From IMG/VR virus record IMGVR_UViG_3300032282_000877, positions 1 to 36,789 of that record: a stretch of 36,789 nt of DNA; one strand, given 5' to 3'. A program made the position numbers and the translations under genes. Under the pieces are notes generated by a model. The model was not told where the DNA came from. It worked only from the letters and a program-made list of their open reading frames with translations, and searched no databases. The stretch's first letter is position 1, and the number at the start of each line of letters is the position of its first letter. Shown here piece after piece: positions 7,440 to 15,914 of this stretch. The stretch is from a virus.

Positions 7440-8995
7440 TAGATCTCACTAAGGCTTACGTTTTCTTCCTTAAAACGGAATATCTCGCCAGCACCACCGC
7501 TTAAAGTGTTGAGTCCAGAACCACCAAGTTCATGAAGAGCAAGCACCTTTACTGTTTTAATTCCAGCAGCCTGTTGCAAAACAAACTCAATATCTTGAGG
7601 ATAAATAGTGTCTTCAAAGTTCATACCTGTGTAGCCAAATCCTGTTAACAAAGAATTTTTTAAATTAATCTGCACTTCAGCAGTGGTGTACTGATCTAAT
7701 TTACTGTATTGAAGGTTTAAGACTGCATCAACATATGTTGGTGGTTGGATAGTAACTAATGTACCAATAATAACTTTATCTGCTAATGCCTCAGTTACGT
7801 TTGTATTAAGCCTATCAAATTCTGCTGTTGGATCTCCCAGATCGTCTAATCCAGGAGCAAGATCTGTATCCTGTGCGTTTCTGCTTGGAGCAATATAGAC
7901 AGTGACAGATGTCCATACCGCAGCAGTGGCGTTTGCTTTTCCAACACCGCTAACTCCAAGTGATATGTCTGCAAAGTCTTGCAAAGTAACTGCTCTATTT
8001 CCTGAACGCAAAGAAGCAGGTGCAGCAACCCTAATTTGATCATTGCTTTCTGGATCAGAACCGCCAACTCCTGTTGCACTATTTGTTACTGTAATTGCTC
8101 CTTGAATTGCATTAATTTGAGATTCTGATAATCCTTCAATATAATCAATTGTAGTAACAGTGTCAGAGAGAACGTTTCCAATAGCACCGCCACCTACTGT
8201 ATAGCGTGCTCTAATTTCTGAGTAGATAGTTGGTATTGCTCCCGATACTCCGTCACCAAATGTAATAGTCACAATGTCGTTTTGGTCTAAGAACGCACTG
8301 TAAACTAAATCACTTGGACCATAGTCAAGTAAGTGTTGAACCTGTGTCCATTTAGAGTAAAGATCTCCATCCTGTATGTATAGTTCAATAGAACCATCAA
8401 CAACAGGTGTCTCACCTAATTCAAATTCCATACTTGGAGTTCCATCAGATGTTCCGATTAACTCGCCATAAGCGTTTACATTTTCTGCAACAAGAATAAC
8501 TGACCGTCCTTCAGAAGCAGTAACGCTTTCTTCTCCTGGAACGTCATCTACTGCAGCAAGAACTAATGCATCTGCTTCTGTTGTAAAGTACAGTGTAGTA
8601 ACTGTGTCTCCTGAAACAACGTCACCAGTTAAAACAGTTCCAGCAGGAATTGTTACATCATCACCAGAATCATTGGTGAATGTAACGGTAACGCTTGCTT
8701 GACGATAACCTGCAGGAATATATCCATAGTTCTGTGCAATATTAAGAATGCTATCTCGTTGAACTGCTGTTTGAAGGAATGCTTCATTTGCTGTTCTGTC
8801 AATATAATAAGAAACTAAATCCCCTAGATAAGCAAAGGCTTCAACTAAAGCCACACCAAAGTCTGCTGGATCAGAGGCTGTCCACTCTGGTACTCGTGCT
8901 TGAATTCTAGCAATCAAGGCTTCACGTAAGGAATAATAATCACGACCAGTGTAATCAACTGCAACTGGGATATTAGATACTGGTGTTACGCTCAT
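7439..8995 (-). CDS. Baseplate J-like wedge protein
   Basis: 518 residues. The N-terminus has the family pattern DYTGRDYYSLREALIAR followed by PADFGVALVEAFAYLGDLVSYYIDR. A central beta-rich region and a C-terminal segment starting GRDPxS-like text and VTLQDFADISLGV match the T4 gp6/P2 gpJ family. These proteins form the wedge ring that triggers sheath contraction. It overlaps the gp25 gene by 4 nt upstream and the gp5-like gene by 1 nt downstream, the standard order in contractile systems. The length is normal for the family. Confidence 0.9.
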   Translation of the reverse strand: MSVTPVSNIPVAVDYTGRDYYSLREALIARIQARVPEWTASDPADFGVALVEAFAYLGDLVSYYIDRTANEAFLQTAVQRDSILNIAQNYGYIPAGYRQASVTVTFTNDSGDDVTIPAGTVLTGDVVSGDTVTTLYFTTEADALVLAAVDDVPGEESVTASEGRSVILVAENVNAYGELIGTSDGTPSMEFELGETPVVDGSIELYIQDGDLYSKWTQVQHLLDYGPSDLVYSAFLDQNDIVTITFGDGVSGAIPTIYSEIRARYTVGGGAIGNVLSDTVTTIDYIEGLSESQINAIQGAITVTNSATGVGGSDPESNDQIRVAAPASLRSGNRAVTLQDFADISLGVSGVGKANATAAVWTSVTVYIAPSRNAQDTDLAPGLDDLGDPTAEFDRLNTNVTEALADKVIIGTLVTIQPPTYVDAVLNLQYSKLDQYTTAEVQINLKNSLLTGFGYTGMNFEDTIYPQDIEFVLQQAAGIKTVKVLALHELGGSGLNTLSGGAGEIFRFKEENVSLSEI

Positions 8996-9393
8996 AGTGA
9001 CTCCTCGTATGGGGGATTAGCACCATTTACAAGAGCCAAACCAACGACGGTGCTTACTACTTCGTTGTTTGGTAATGAGTAAACTATTTCTGCAGTCATA
9101 AGATTGGTGTATTCATCGTGTGTAATGACCACATCATTAAGAGTTAAAAGTCTTAACTGAGAAGAAAATGCTTTTCCAATTTCGCTCTCTATCTGTGATT
9201 CCGCAGATTCTTCTGTATTAAAAATAGAAAATGAAATTAAAGTTCCAATTTCTGGATTCATAACACGTTCTCTTATGGTTGTACCAATGACTGAACGAAC
9301 ACGATCTGCCCAAATCTTTGATTGATCTGTAGCAACAGAGATCCCTCCATAAGCATTTATAGAAAAAGGAAGAGCAATAGTTTTTTCAATCAT
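8992..9393 (-). CDS. gp25/gpW-like baseplate wedge protein
   Basis: 133 residues from the ATG at 9391-9393. An upstream in-frame ATG at 9406-9408 exists, but the GGAAGGA ribosome site sits 5 nt before the chosen ATG, and that ATG forms TAATG with the stop of the hub gene. The sequence matches T4 gp25/P2 gpW: a helix with WADRVRSVIGTTIRERVMNPEIGT, then the strand-rich second half. The protein nucleates sheath polymerisation at the baseplate. It lies between the gpD-like hub and baseplate J, as in most contractile phages. Confidence 0.88.
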   Translation of the reverse strand: MIEKTIALPFSINAYGGISVATDQSKIWADRVRSVIGTTIRERVMNPEIGTLISFSIFNTEESAESQIESEIGKAFSSQLRLLTLNDVVITHDEYTNLMTAEIVYSLPNNEVVSTVVGLALVNGANPPYEESL

Positions 9394-10646
9394 TACATTC
9401 CTTCCCATCGTCTAGGGGTTACTATGTATCCACCAGACGTCTCTTTAATCATCGATGCTTTTGAACTTAGTTTAGTTGATGTTGGCTTCTTTTTGGTTGC
9501 AGCCAACTCATTAGCAACATTTCGAGAGGGTGTAAAGGATGCAGATGTAGGCCTAAACGCACTTCCCTTGTTTGCTCCTGTGCCATCTGATAGGCACGTA
9601 AATTCAACAGCATACCGACCATCGCCATGAATTACATGTTCCGCTTTTTTAACTACCCAAAATCCATCTGTTGTTGCTCCAGTACCTTTGACCTCTAGGG
9701 TTCTCCATGGAGAAATTCTGGGATCACCCTGCCCCTGACCATGAGCAACTATGGAAAAGCGTCCTAATTCCGCCCTAGCATTGGCAAGAGATTTTGCCAT
9801 AGCATTGCTTGCAACTACAGTTCTAGTTTCTACAGATGTAAACAAAGGATCTTTTATACTGCTTCGTAATTTTTTACTTACTTTACTTGATGAAGATTTT
9901 CCTAAATAAGTTTTTCCAGTAACAGGGTCTATTCCTCCTACTACTATATCGCTTCGAGAGTAATCTAATAGTTCGTTATGATCGCCAACACGTGGTTCAA
10001 ACAACTCTAAAGTTGGCCCAACGTACTGGCTGACTGGATGTTCAAGTGGGTTTTGAAAAGACATTATAGGAATAATTGTCATAAATTGGTTAATCATTTT
10101 ATCAATAGGATGAAAATGAAGTTCTGAACCAATAACCTGTACTCCGTATCCAATATTTAGTGCAAGTTCATTTAATTTTTCCCAATAAGAATGTCCTGAC
10201 AAAGACTGTTGAGAAAACCTAATTGAACTAGGTGTAATAACGGGTTGAAGTTTAAACTTCTTTGCAATTTCTGTAGCAATTTCAGTTGCAGTTTTATTTT
10301 TCCAAATTTTAACTGATCGTTCTTTTAGGGGATAAGAAGCACCGATACATACGACCTTAACACCACGCATAAACTGTTGAGCAGTTTGATGTGTTACTTC
10401 AACTGTATACCCAATAAATTTTCCAACAGCCTTATCTGTCTTCCATGTAATTTGTACAGGTACTCCTGTTTTAATTAATTTAAAAAATTTACTACTAAAC
10501 ATAGGGTAGTAAATTTCTACAATATCATGTTTTCCCATTTCTTGATGAATAACAATACTTCTTACAGTATTGGTAAGAGAAGGAAAGTCTGGGTAAGAAA
10601 CTTTAAATGAGTTTTGATATCTATTTTGACGTTGTGGATCACGCAT
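9393..10646 (-). CDS. gpD/gp27-like tail hub protein
   Basis: 417 residues. The N-terminal half shows the beta-rich pattern of late control gene D/VgrG gp27-like hubs: a VQITWK strand, FIGYTVEVTHQ, and a KIWKNKTATEIATEIAKKF segment typical of the second barrel. The C-terminal region (about 370-417) is Ser/Lys-rich. The hub forms the trimeric adaptor between tube and spike. It overlaps the LysM/gp53-like gene by 8 nt upstream. Assignment rests on fold pattern, length and order (hub, gp25, J). Confidence 0.8.
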   Translation of the reverse strand: MRDPQRQNRYQNSFKVSYPDFPSLTNTVRSIVIHQEMGKHDIVEIYYPMFSSKFFKLIKTGVPVQITWKTDKAVGKFIGYTVEVTHQTAQQFMRGVKVVCIGASYPLKERSVKIWKNKTATEIATEIAKKFKLQPVITPSSIRFSQQSLSGHSYWEKLNELALNIGYGVQVIGSELHFHPIDKMINQFMTIIPIMSFQNPLEHPVSQYVGPTLELFEPRVGDHNELLDYSRSDIVVGGIDPVTGKTYLGKSSSSKVSKKLRSSIKDPLFTSVETRTVVASNAMAKSLANARAELGRFSIVAHGQGQGDPRISPWRTLEVKGTGATTDGFWVVKKAEHVIHGDGRYAVEFTCLSDGTGANKGSAFRPTSASFTPSRNVANELAATKKKPTSTKLSSKASMIKETSGGYIVTPRRWEGM

Positions 10647-10914
10647 TTGGAATTCTTATTTCTGTTCCTGGGGATATGTTTGCGGGATTAATGATCTCTG
10701 GATTAAGGTCTAAAATTTCCCACCACAAAGATGGATTACCCAAATAAAAATTTGCAAGGTTATCTAATCTATCGGTTTCAACCCATCGATAAATAAAAAA
10801 TGATTGTGCATACAAAGGCCACTCTCGTGTTACACCTGTGTGGTATTCCTCTTTACCCGCATGCCAAGCCTTAACAAGAGTTCCATCTATGTATCTGCTG
10901 TCTGAATATATCAT
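10639..10914 (-). CDS. gp53/LysM-like baseplate protein
   Basis: 91 residues. It contains FIYRWVETDRLDNLANFYLGNPSLWWEILDLNPEI and ends SPGTEIRIPNA. The Asp-x-Leu-x2-Leu-Ala helix, the WW and the terminal PGTxIRIP are characteristic of LysM-like baseplate proteins related to T4 gp53, which clip neighbouring wedges together. It lies directly upstream of the hub gene (8-nt overlap) and 17 nt downstream of the CIS-tube-like gene. It is not expected to act as a peptidoglycan-binding enzyme despite the LysM fold. Confidence 0.8.
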   Translation of the reverse strand: MIYSDSRYIDGTLVKAWHAGKEEYHTGVTREWPLYAQSFFIYRWVETDRLDNLANFYLGNPSLWWEILDLNPEIINPANISPGTEIRIPNA

Positions 10915-10931
10915 TTTATTATTTCCTTAAC

Positions 10932-12203
10932 CTATGACAGATCATTAAATCGTGAACAAGAGATATTTACATAAGATAAAATTGGAACCATTCTGTCATT
11001 AAACATTGCATGATTTATATCTAATGAATTTATACGAACAAGATAACGTAATCCATCACCTAAATGAAGTTCTACCTGAGTACCTTGCAACCAACCAACA
11101 TCAGATGTCTCAATGTTAAAACGATTAGTTCTTTTACTATTGAAACCTTTTATAGTTCTAAAAAGATATTCCATATCATACATAGTTCCTTTTTTATAAA
11201 TTTCTGCAAATTCTTTGTTTGGATCATTGTTTGGTGTATCAAATGTGGGATACGGTTGTCCCACACCTTCTTTTAACCCATAAGCATTTATAACAGCCAT
11301 ATCACCAATACGGTTTAAAAGAAGAGAAAAATTAATGGTGCTGTATTTAAGTCCAAGAGTAATAGGCGAAAAGGGATCCATATTTGCAGCAACGCCTTCC
11401 CAGTTTAAGCCTTCCGCAACTCCCCAAGTCATTGACACTTCTTTTGGATTGTATAAAAATTTAAAACCATAAAGGTTTTTATCTAAATTTAAGTTATCTG
11501 CACTAACACTATTTGCATAAGATAAAGCCTTTTTACTATCCATCTGTATAACGCCTTTTGCTCCTAAGGCATTATTCCAAGCCTCAAGTCCTGATGTAAA
11601 ATTTCCAGGATTATCAATTGCAATTGTTGAATACTGATCTTGAGTTGAATCAACCTTAAAGTATGCTGTCTTTATCATGGGAGCGTTATAGTAGTAGATA
11701 GGAGGAGTTGGGTTATTTGCCCCATCCTCAATGCTTGCATTGCCAATTCCTTTATCTTTATTTTTTGTATTTTTACTTCTCTTAAACTTATTTAAAATGG
11801 TTTTAGGAGCAGCAACGTATACCTGTTCAAGACTACGTTCTAATGCAATTCTTCTACTGTATGCATCCGTATATGCACCCATATAGTCATCTTTTAATTT
11901 TCTTTTATCAACAACTTCTTTTGCTAATATTTCAAGAGTTCCAGAACTTGCTCCAGCCTTAACCGCATCATCGTATGCTTTATTGGCAGTAGCAAATTCT
12001 TTATTGGCAGTAATCATTTGAATTTTTATATTTGCTTCAATTTCTTTACTGGTTTCAAGTTGACGACTTGTTTTTGCGGTATCTGATTTCTTTTTGTTAG
12101 CAGCAGCCTTTCGGCTCCTTTCATTTTTTTGTTGTTTTAAAAAATCTTCAGGACTTAATTTTGGACGTTTACTTGAGTCTGGGCTGTTATACGTTGTAGC
12201 CAT
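10932..12203 (-). CDS. CIS tube-like tail connector protein with coiled-coil N-terminus
   Basis: 423 residues. Residues 1-130 are Lys/Ala/Glu-rich and predicted coiled coil. Residues 247-258 carry FKFLYNPKEVSM, the YNPxE motif of the contractile injection system tube family (Afp7-type), and the C-terminus ends in strands LSYVNISCSRF. The homologous domain connects the tail tube to the hub in extracellular injection systems. The long basic N-terminal extension is unusual for the family and could contact the tape measure protein. It lies between the tape measure and gp53-like genes, which fits a tube-to-baseplate connector. Confidence 0.7.
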   Translation of the reverse strand: MATTYNSPDSSKRPKLSPEDFLKQQKNERSRKAAANKKKSDTAKTSRQLETSKEIEANIKIQMITANKEFATANKAYDDAVKAGASSGTLEILAKEVVDKRKLKDDYMGAYTDAYSRRIALERSLEQVYVAAPKTILNKFKRSKNTKNKDKGIGNASIEDGANNPTPPIYYYNAPMIKTAYFKVDSTQDQYSTIAIDNPGNFTSGLEAWNNALGAKGVIQMDSKKALSYANSVSADNLNLDKNLYGFKFLYNPKEVSMTWGVAEGLNWEGVAANMDPFSPITLGLKYSTINFSLLLNRIGDMAVINAYGLKEGVGQPYPTFDTPNNDPNKEFAEIYKKGTMYDMEYLFRTIKGFNSKRTNRFNIETSDVGWLQGTQVELHLGDGLRYLVRINSLDINHAMFNDRMVPILSYVNISCSRFNDLS

Positions 12204-12205
12204 AG

Positions 12206-14299
12206 TTATTTAACTCCCATTGCATTAAGCGACTTGTCTTGAAGTAAAAGTTCTTTAATTCTTTTAGCAAAAGCAATTGCTTCGGTTTCTGATGCTTTGC
12301 TAATTGTTAAACTAATATTAACATTGTTTGTATTGTTGGAACTGCTACCCATGTCAGTTCCCCCAGGAGTTAACTGATTTTGGTATTTACCACTAGTATA
12401 TGTAGCCCATGGTTTAAAGTTTGTACCTTGTGTAGAAATATCATATGCAATTCGTGCATTAATATTTGGATCTTTTAAACTTTCTGGTCCAGTATATCCA
12501 ATTGATGCATACGTTTTTAGGTACGCTTTATTACGTCTATTACCCATACCAGGATCATTTGGATCATTGTTTTCCATATTAATCTGGAATAACCCGTAAG
12601 AATCATCTCTACCTTTTGGGTTATATGCATTTGCCCTTCCACCAGATTCTGCTTTTGCAACTCCATATGCAGTCACTAAACCCTGACCACTAAAGCCAGC
12701 AGCCTGAAGAGTACTTACGAGGTTTTGATCTGCATTTGCAGGAAGTCCCATTGCTGGTTGTGGTACGTAACCTGTTGTTGGTTCGGCAGCATTTGCAGAT
12801 GTTGCAAACATAGATTTAATTGCTTTAGCACCAAGCCAACCAAGAGCAGACAACCCACCTGCAGCCAGTGCTCCCATTGGTCCACCAAAGACACCACCAA
12901 CAGCCGCAGATGTACCAACACTAGTTATAAAAGAACCCAATCCTCCGCTACCAAATCCAGATACCGCACCACCAATGATTGGTACTGCTTTACCTAATCC
13001 AGTTAACCCAACTTTTGCAACCATTCCCCCTGCCGCCGCTGTGGCTGCAGTTGCTGCAGTTGCTGCAGTTGCTGCACCTTTTGTAACAACTTGGCCACCA
13101 ACTCGTCCCATTAATGCTCTAACACCAGCCGCTGTTGCTAACGTAGTAACTGCACCAGCAGCACCTGTTAAAAACGAACTACCAGCAGCACCAACATTTG
13201 ACCCACTTAAACCCTGTGTAAATCCTTTAGCGGCATACATGAAGTTTGGAGTAAGTCGTTCAAGGGCTGCGTTAAAAGCAACAATAGTATCTGTTGCCTT
13301 TTCAAATCCAGCAATCATTCCTGGAGTTGCAGTATCAGTTAGTTTTGCTTGTGACTCTGCTTGTTTATAGAGAGTATCTACGTAAGGATTATTGGCGCCC
13401 TTTTCATTTAGTAATTCCGCTTCTTGTCCCAACGCAATTTTTGTAATCATTGGACGAAGAATTCGTTGCTGCTGTTGATCAAAACCAAGATCATTTAAAG
13501 TAGCATTTAAACCGCCTTCACGGAAAGAAAAATCAAGTTGTTCTTTTGTTACCTTTTGACCCGTTCCACCAACTGCTTTGTAAATTTGTCTAGCAATTTC
13601 AGCAGTAGTTCTTAAACGACCAGTCTTTACATCTAACGTACTAATTCCATATTGATAGAGATTGCCACTCATTGCACCTGTGTGCATACTACCAATTGCT
13701 GCAGCAGCCTCTGGATTTGACATGCCGTAGGCTCGTGCAGCACCAGCAACTTCACCCATAGATTGCATAAGGTTTCGACTACCTGTTATGTTAAATCCTT
13801 GTGTTAAGATGTTTACTGCTGCCATTTGATCTTGGACACCAGTAATTCCACCTCGCATTGAGGTCATTGCCATAGACTTTAGTTGAGCGCTACTGACTCC
13901 TGGCATACGTGTTGTGGCTTGGTAGAAGCCCATGGCACGAGGCATGACGTCATTAAGAGAAGGCAATGCAGCATAAGCAGCACCTGCAACTCCAAGCCCT
14001 AGTTGTACGCCTGCAATCTTTGCAGCGCCACTCTTGGAGTAGGCCCATGGCATAACATTTGCGCCACCACCATCTGCCGATGCAGAAGATGCTCCACCAA
14101 ACTGGGCATTACTTGTGCCCAATGACATAGTGTTTCCAAAGCCAACACTGGTAGTAAGGATGTTGCTAACACTTCTAAATGTGTTACCAGCAATTCCACC
14201 AATGCGTTTAATGGCAGATTCAATACCAGTTAACTTCTTTTGGGTAGCGTCGAGTTGGGAGTTGACAGACGACAACTGGCTTAGTGGATCATTAGCCAT
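12206..14299 (-). CDS. Tail tape measure protein with lysozyme-like transglycosylase domain
   Basis: 697 residues. The N-terminus is helical and Ala/Gly-rich. The middle has hydrophobic Gly/Ala stretches, including a three-fold AAT repeat encoded by tandem 9-nt units at 13044-13079. Residues about 520-650 form a lysozyme-like domain: VAKAESGGRANAYNP with likely catalytic Glu551, then DSYGLFQINM and a later NARIAYDIS segment. The protein sets tail length and its enzymatic part opens peptidoglycan during DNA entry. It follows the tail assembly chaperone, as usual. The start has AAGGAG 8-9 nt upstream. The protein is shorter than many tape measures, implying a short tail. Confidence 0.88.
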   Translation of the reverse strand: MANDPLSQLSSVNSQLDATQKKLTGIESAIKRIGGIAGNTFRSVSNILTTSVGFGNTMSLGTSNAQFGGASSASADGGGANVMPWAYSKSGAAKIAGVQLGLGVAGAAYAALPSLNDVMPRAMGFYQATTRMPGVSSAQLKSMAMTSMRGGITGVQDQMAAVNILTQGFNITGSRNLMQSMGEVAGAARAYGMSNPEAAAAIGSMHTGAMSGNLYQYGISTLDVKTGRLRTTAEIARQIYKAVGGTGQKVTKEQLDFSFREGGLNATLNDLGFDQQQQRILRPMITKIALGQEAELLNEKGANNPYVDTLYKQAESQAKLTDTATPGMIAGFEKATDTIVAFNAALERLTPNFMYAAKGFTQGLSGSNVGAAGSSFLTGAAGAVTTLATAAGVRALMGRVGGQVVTKGAATAATAATAATAAAGGMVAKVGLTGLGKAVPIIGGAVSGFGSGGLGSFITSVGTSAAVGGVFGGPMGALAAGGLSALGWLGAKAIKSMFATSANAAEPTTGYVPQPAMGLPANADQNLVSTLQAAGFSGQGLVTAYGVAKAESGGRANAYNPKGRDDSYGLFQINMENNDPNDPGMGNRRNKAYLKTYASIGYTGPESLKDPNINARIAYDISTQGTNFKPWATYTSGKYQNQLTPGGTDMGSSSNNTNNVNISLTISKASETEAIAFAKRIKELLLQDKSLNAMGVK
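13044..13079 (-). repeat. Tandem 9-nt repeat in the tape measure gene
   Basis: Three copies of GCTGCAGTT (plus-strand reading) and a partial fourth encode the Ala-Ala-Thr run in the hydrophobic segment of the tape measure protein. The repeat is in frame, so slippage would change length by three residues without breaking the gene. Confidence 0.85.
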
Positions 14300-14460
14300 T
14301 GCTTGAACTCCTTCCGAATCTACTGTTGGCTACTTCTAGCCAATTCTTTCTTTCTCGTCTAGACAACTCTTTAATGTCGCCTAGTGTCCAACCTTCATAC
14401 GCTTGAGTTAATGCAGCCCATTGAGCAAATAATTCTACATAACCAGTAACGCTAGAGCCG
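14292..14460 (-). CDS. Predicted +1 frameshift extension of the tail assembly chaperone
   Basis: A 55-codon frame runs from just before the stop of the upstream gene to a TAA overlapping the first codons of the tape measure gene. It has no ATG, GTG or TTG before codon 32, so it cannot easily start on its own. The encoded text, with FAQWAALTQAYEGWTLGDI and KELSRRERKNWLEVA, looks like a real helical tail-chaperone C-terminus. Entry is best explained by +1 slippage at TTG_TTT_CGG_CTC_TAG (14452-14466): tRNA-Phe can move from TTT to TTC. A -2 shift would reach the same frame. The fused product would be about 323 residues. Position before the tape measure gene is where G/GT-type frameshifts occur. 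Confidence 0.6.
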
Positions 14461-15264
14461 AAACAAGGTACCTAAATTAATAGGAACCAATACCTCGCCT
14501 TCACAGTCTGGGCAGTTAACAGTAACGTCAGCAAACTGTGGTCCTGGCGCTCTGGTGTTAATCTCTTCAATAATTTTTTGACGATCAGATACACTGAGGT
14601 TTTGAACCTGCATAGCACTGTAGACAGGTGTCTCACCAATTTTTACTACTGTTCCTTCCAACACAAGGGTGGTTAGTTCAGCAGAGTTCTTATCCATATT
14701 GTCAATCATCTTTTTTTGAACGACACCATTTGGAAGCCGAACCGTATATTCGGCGCCTTTTCCTTTTACAGTAAAGACACGATCGTTTAACGGGTCTACA
14801 AGTACTTTTGATTTAATGTCTTTATCAACATCAATTTCAACTGTCTTGTACTCTGCACAACCACTGCAGAATGACTGAATTTTTACTTGTGATCCAAAAG
14901 TTGTCTTAAGAATTCCCAACAGAATTTGATCACGATCACCAATAAGTAGTTGATCTAGAATTGCGTCTGTGGCTTTTTCTTCTCCGACTTTGACAGTTCC
15001 TCGTTGAAGGATTGTCATAAGGACCTTTCCTAAGTCAGAAGATCGTGCAATTATCTCTTCATCCTTACCGTTAAGTTCACGTACCTCTGCGGTACGGGTA
15101 ACCTCCCCAGCGGCGTTGATATAGCCACCAGGAAGGTTAACCGCAGTATCCGAAGGAAGGATAATGTCAGGATTAAAATCCTGTTTTGGCTCTTCATTAA
15201 GAACCTTGTTTAACATTTGATTAGCCAATGCGGGATTAACCGCTGCATTAATTGTGTTCGTCAT
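14452..15264 (-). CDS. T4 gp26-like baseplate/tail assembly chaperone with zinc ribbon
   Basis: 270 residues, start preceded by AAAGGA. It carries two Cys pairs, FCSGCAEY (about residues 134-141) and NCPDCEGE near the C-terminus, probably one zinc ribbon. The protein resembles the T4 gp26/gp51 baseplate-hub assembly family in the pattern DLGKVLMTIL, DQLLIGDRDQILLGILKTTFG and the terminal LVPINLGTLFR. It sits between tube and tape measure genes, the position of tail assembly chaperones, and its last codons carry the predicted frameshift site. The exact role (hub assembly or tape measure chaperone) is inference from position and family. Confidence 0.7.
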   Translation of the reverse strand: MTNTINAAVNPALANQMLNKVLNEEPKQDFNPDIILPSDTAVNLPGGYINAAGEVTRTAEVRELNGKDEEIIARSSDLGKVLMTILQRGTVKVGEEKATDAILDQLLIGDRDQILLGILKTTFGSQVKIQSFCSGCAEYKTVEIDVDKDIKSKVLVDPLNDRVFTVKGKGAEYTVRLPNGVVQKKMIDNMDKNSAELTTLVLEGTVVKIGETPVYSAMQVQNLSVSDRQKIIEEINTRAPGPQFADVTVNCPDCEGEVLVPINLGTLFRL

Positions 15265-15282
15265 TGTTATCCTTTGGTTAGA

Positions 15283-15894
15283 TTATGCTGGGAACGCTGC
15301 TGCGTTAGTAGATAAGTCTGCTGCCCAGTTAACATCAAATCCTTCATGGACTAATGTCATCTGTTCAACAAATAGAGCGTTATCTCCAGCGTTTAGATCT
15401 GAGTATGCTACAGATGTAGGCCAGCAGTTATACACATTAAAGCGCATAGCGATATGGTCTGTCTGAGTAGCATTTGTATCTTCTGGGTTAGCGCCTGGAA
15501 TTGGATGTGATAGCACAGCAATTTCTAGATCGCAACGGAAGTTGTCTGTTACCTTACGTGTTCCTCCACCTTGAACTGTTGCAAATAAATTACGCATCCA
15601 GTCCCAGTTGTAGTTAGTTCCAAGAATGACACCACGCTGCAATGTGATTGGAGCAAAGGTTGTTTGTCCTGGGATCTGGTGAACGGTGGTGTTGTAACCG
15701 CCTTCACGGTAAGGGATTGAGTCGGTAGTTACCGCCATACCAGATACTGAAGTAAAGCCAAATGTTGCTGACTTTTCTTCAAGTTTACTAGTAGCAGTAC
15801 TTTTTGTTGGTATTGCTTTAAACGTAACTAAAAATCTAAAGTTACGTAATGGATCGGTGATTAAGTTCGACCGATTATTGATGATTGTAGGCAT
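15283..15894 (-). CDS. Tail tube protein (gp19-like)
   Basis: 203 residues. The N-terminus DPLRNFRFLVTF, then GFTSVSGMAVTTDSIPYREGG and a later TLQRGVI are hallmarks of T4 gp19-like tube proteins shared by phages and injection systems. Hexameric rings of this protein stack to form the inner tube. The gene lies 20 nt downstream of the sheath gene and upstream of the chaperone, in standard order. AAGGAG lies upstream of the ATG at 15892-15894. The length is slightly larger than the usual 150-170, with an extended C-terminal region. Confidence 0.9.
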   Translation of the reverse strand: MPTIINNRSNLITDPLRNFRFLVTFKAIPTKSTATSKLEEKSATFGFTSVSGMAVTTDSIPYREGGYNTTVHQIPGQTTFAPITLQRGVILGTNYNWDWMRNLFATVQGGGTRKVTDNFRCDLEIAVLSHPIPGANPEDTNATQTDHIAMRFNVYNCWPTSVAYSDLNAGDNALFVEQMTLVHEGFDVNWAADLSTNAAAFPA

Positions 15895-15914
15895 CTGTTT
15901 CTTTCTCCTTCGGA

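Noticed and set aside
9394-9408. Upstream ATG for the gp25-like gene
   Set aside because: The ribosome site GGAAGGA lies downstream of it and correctly before the ATG at 9393, which also overlaps the hub stop.
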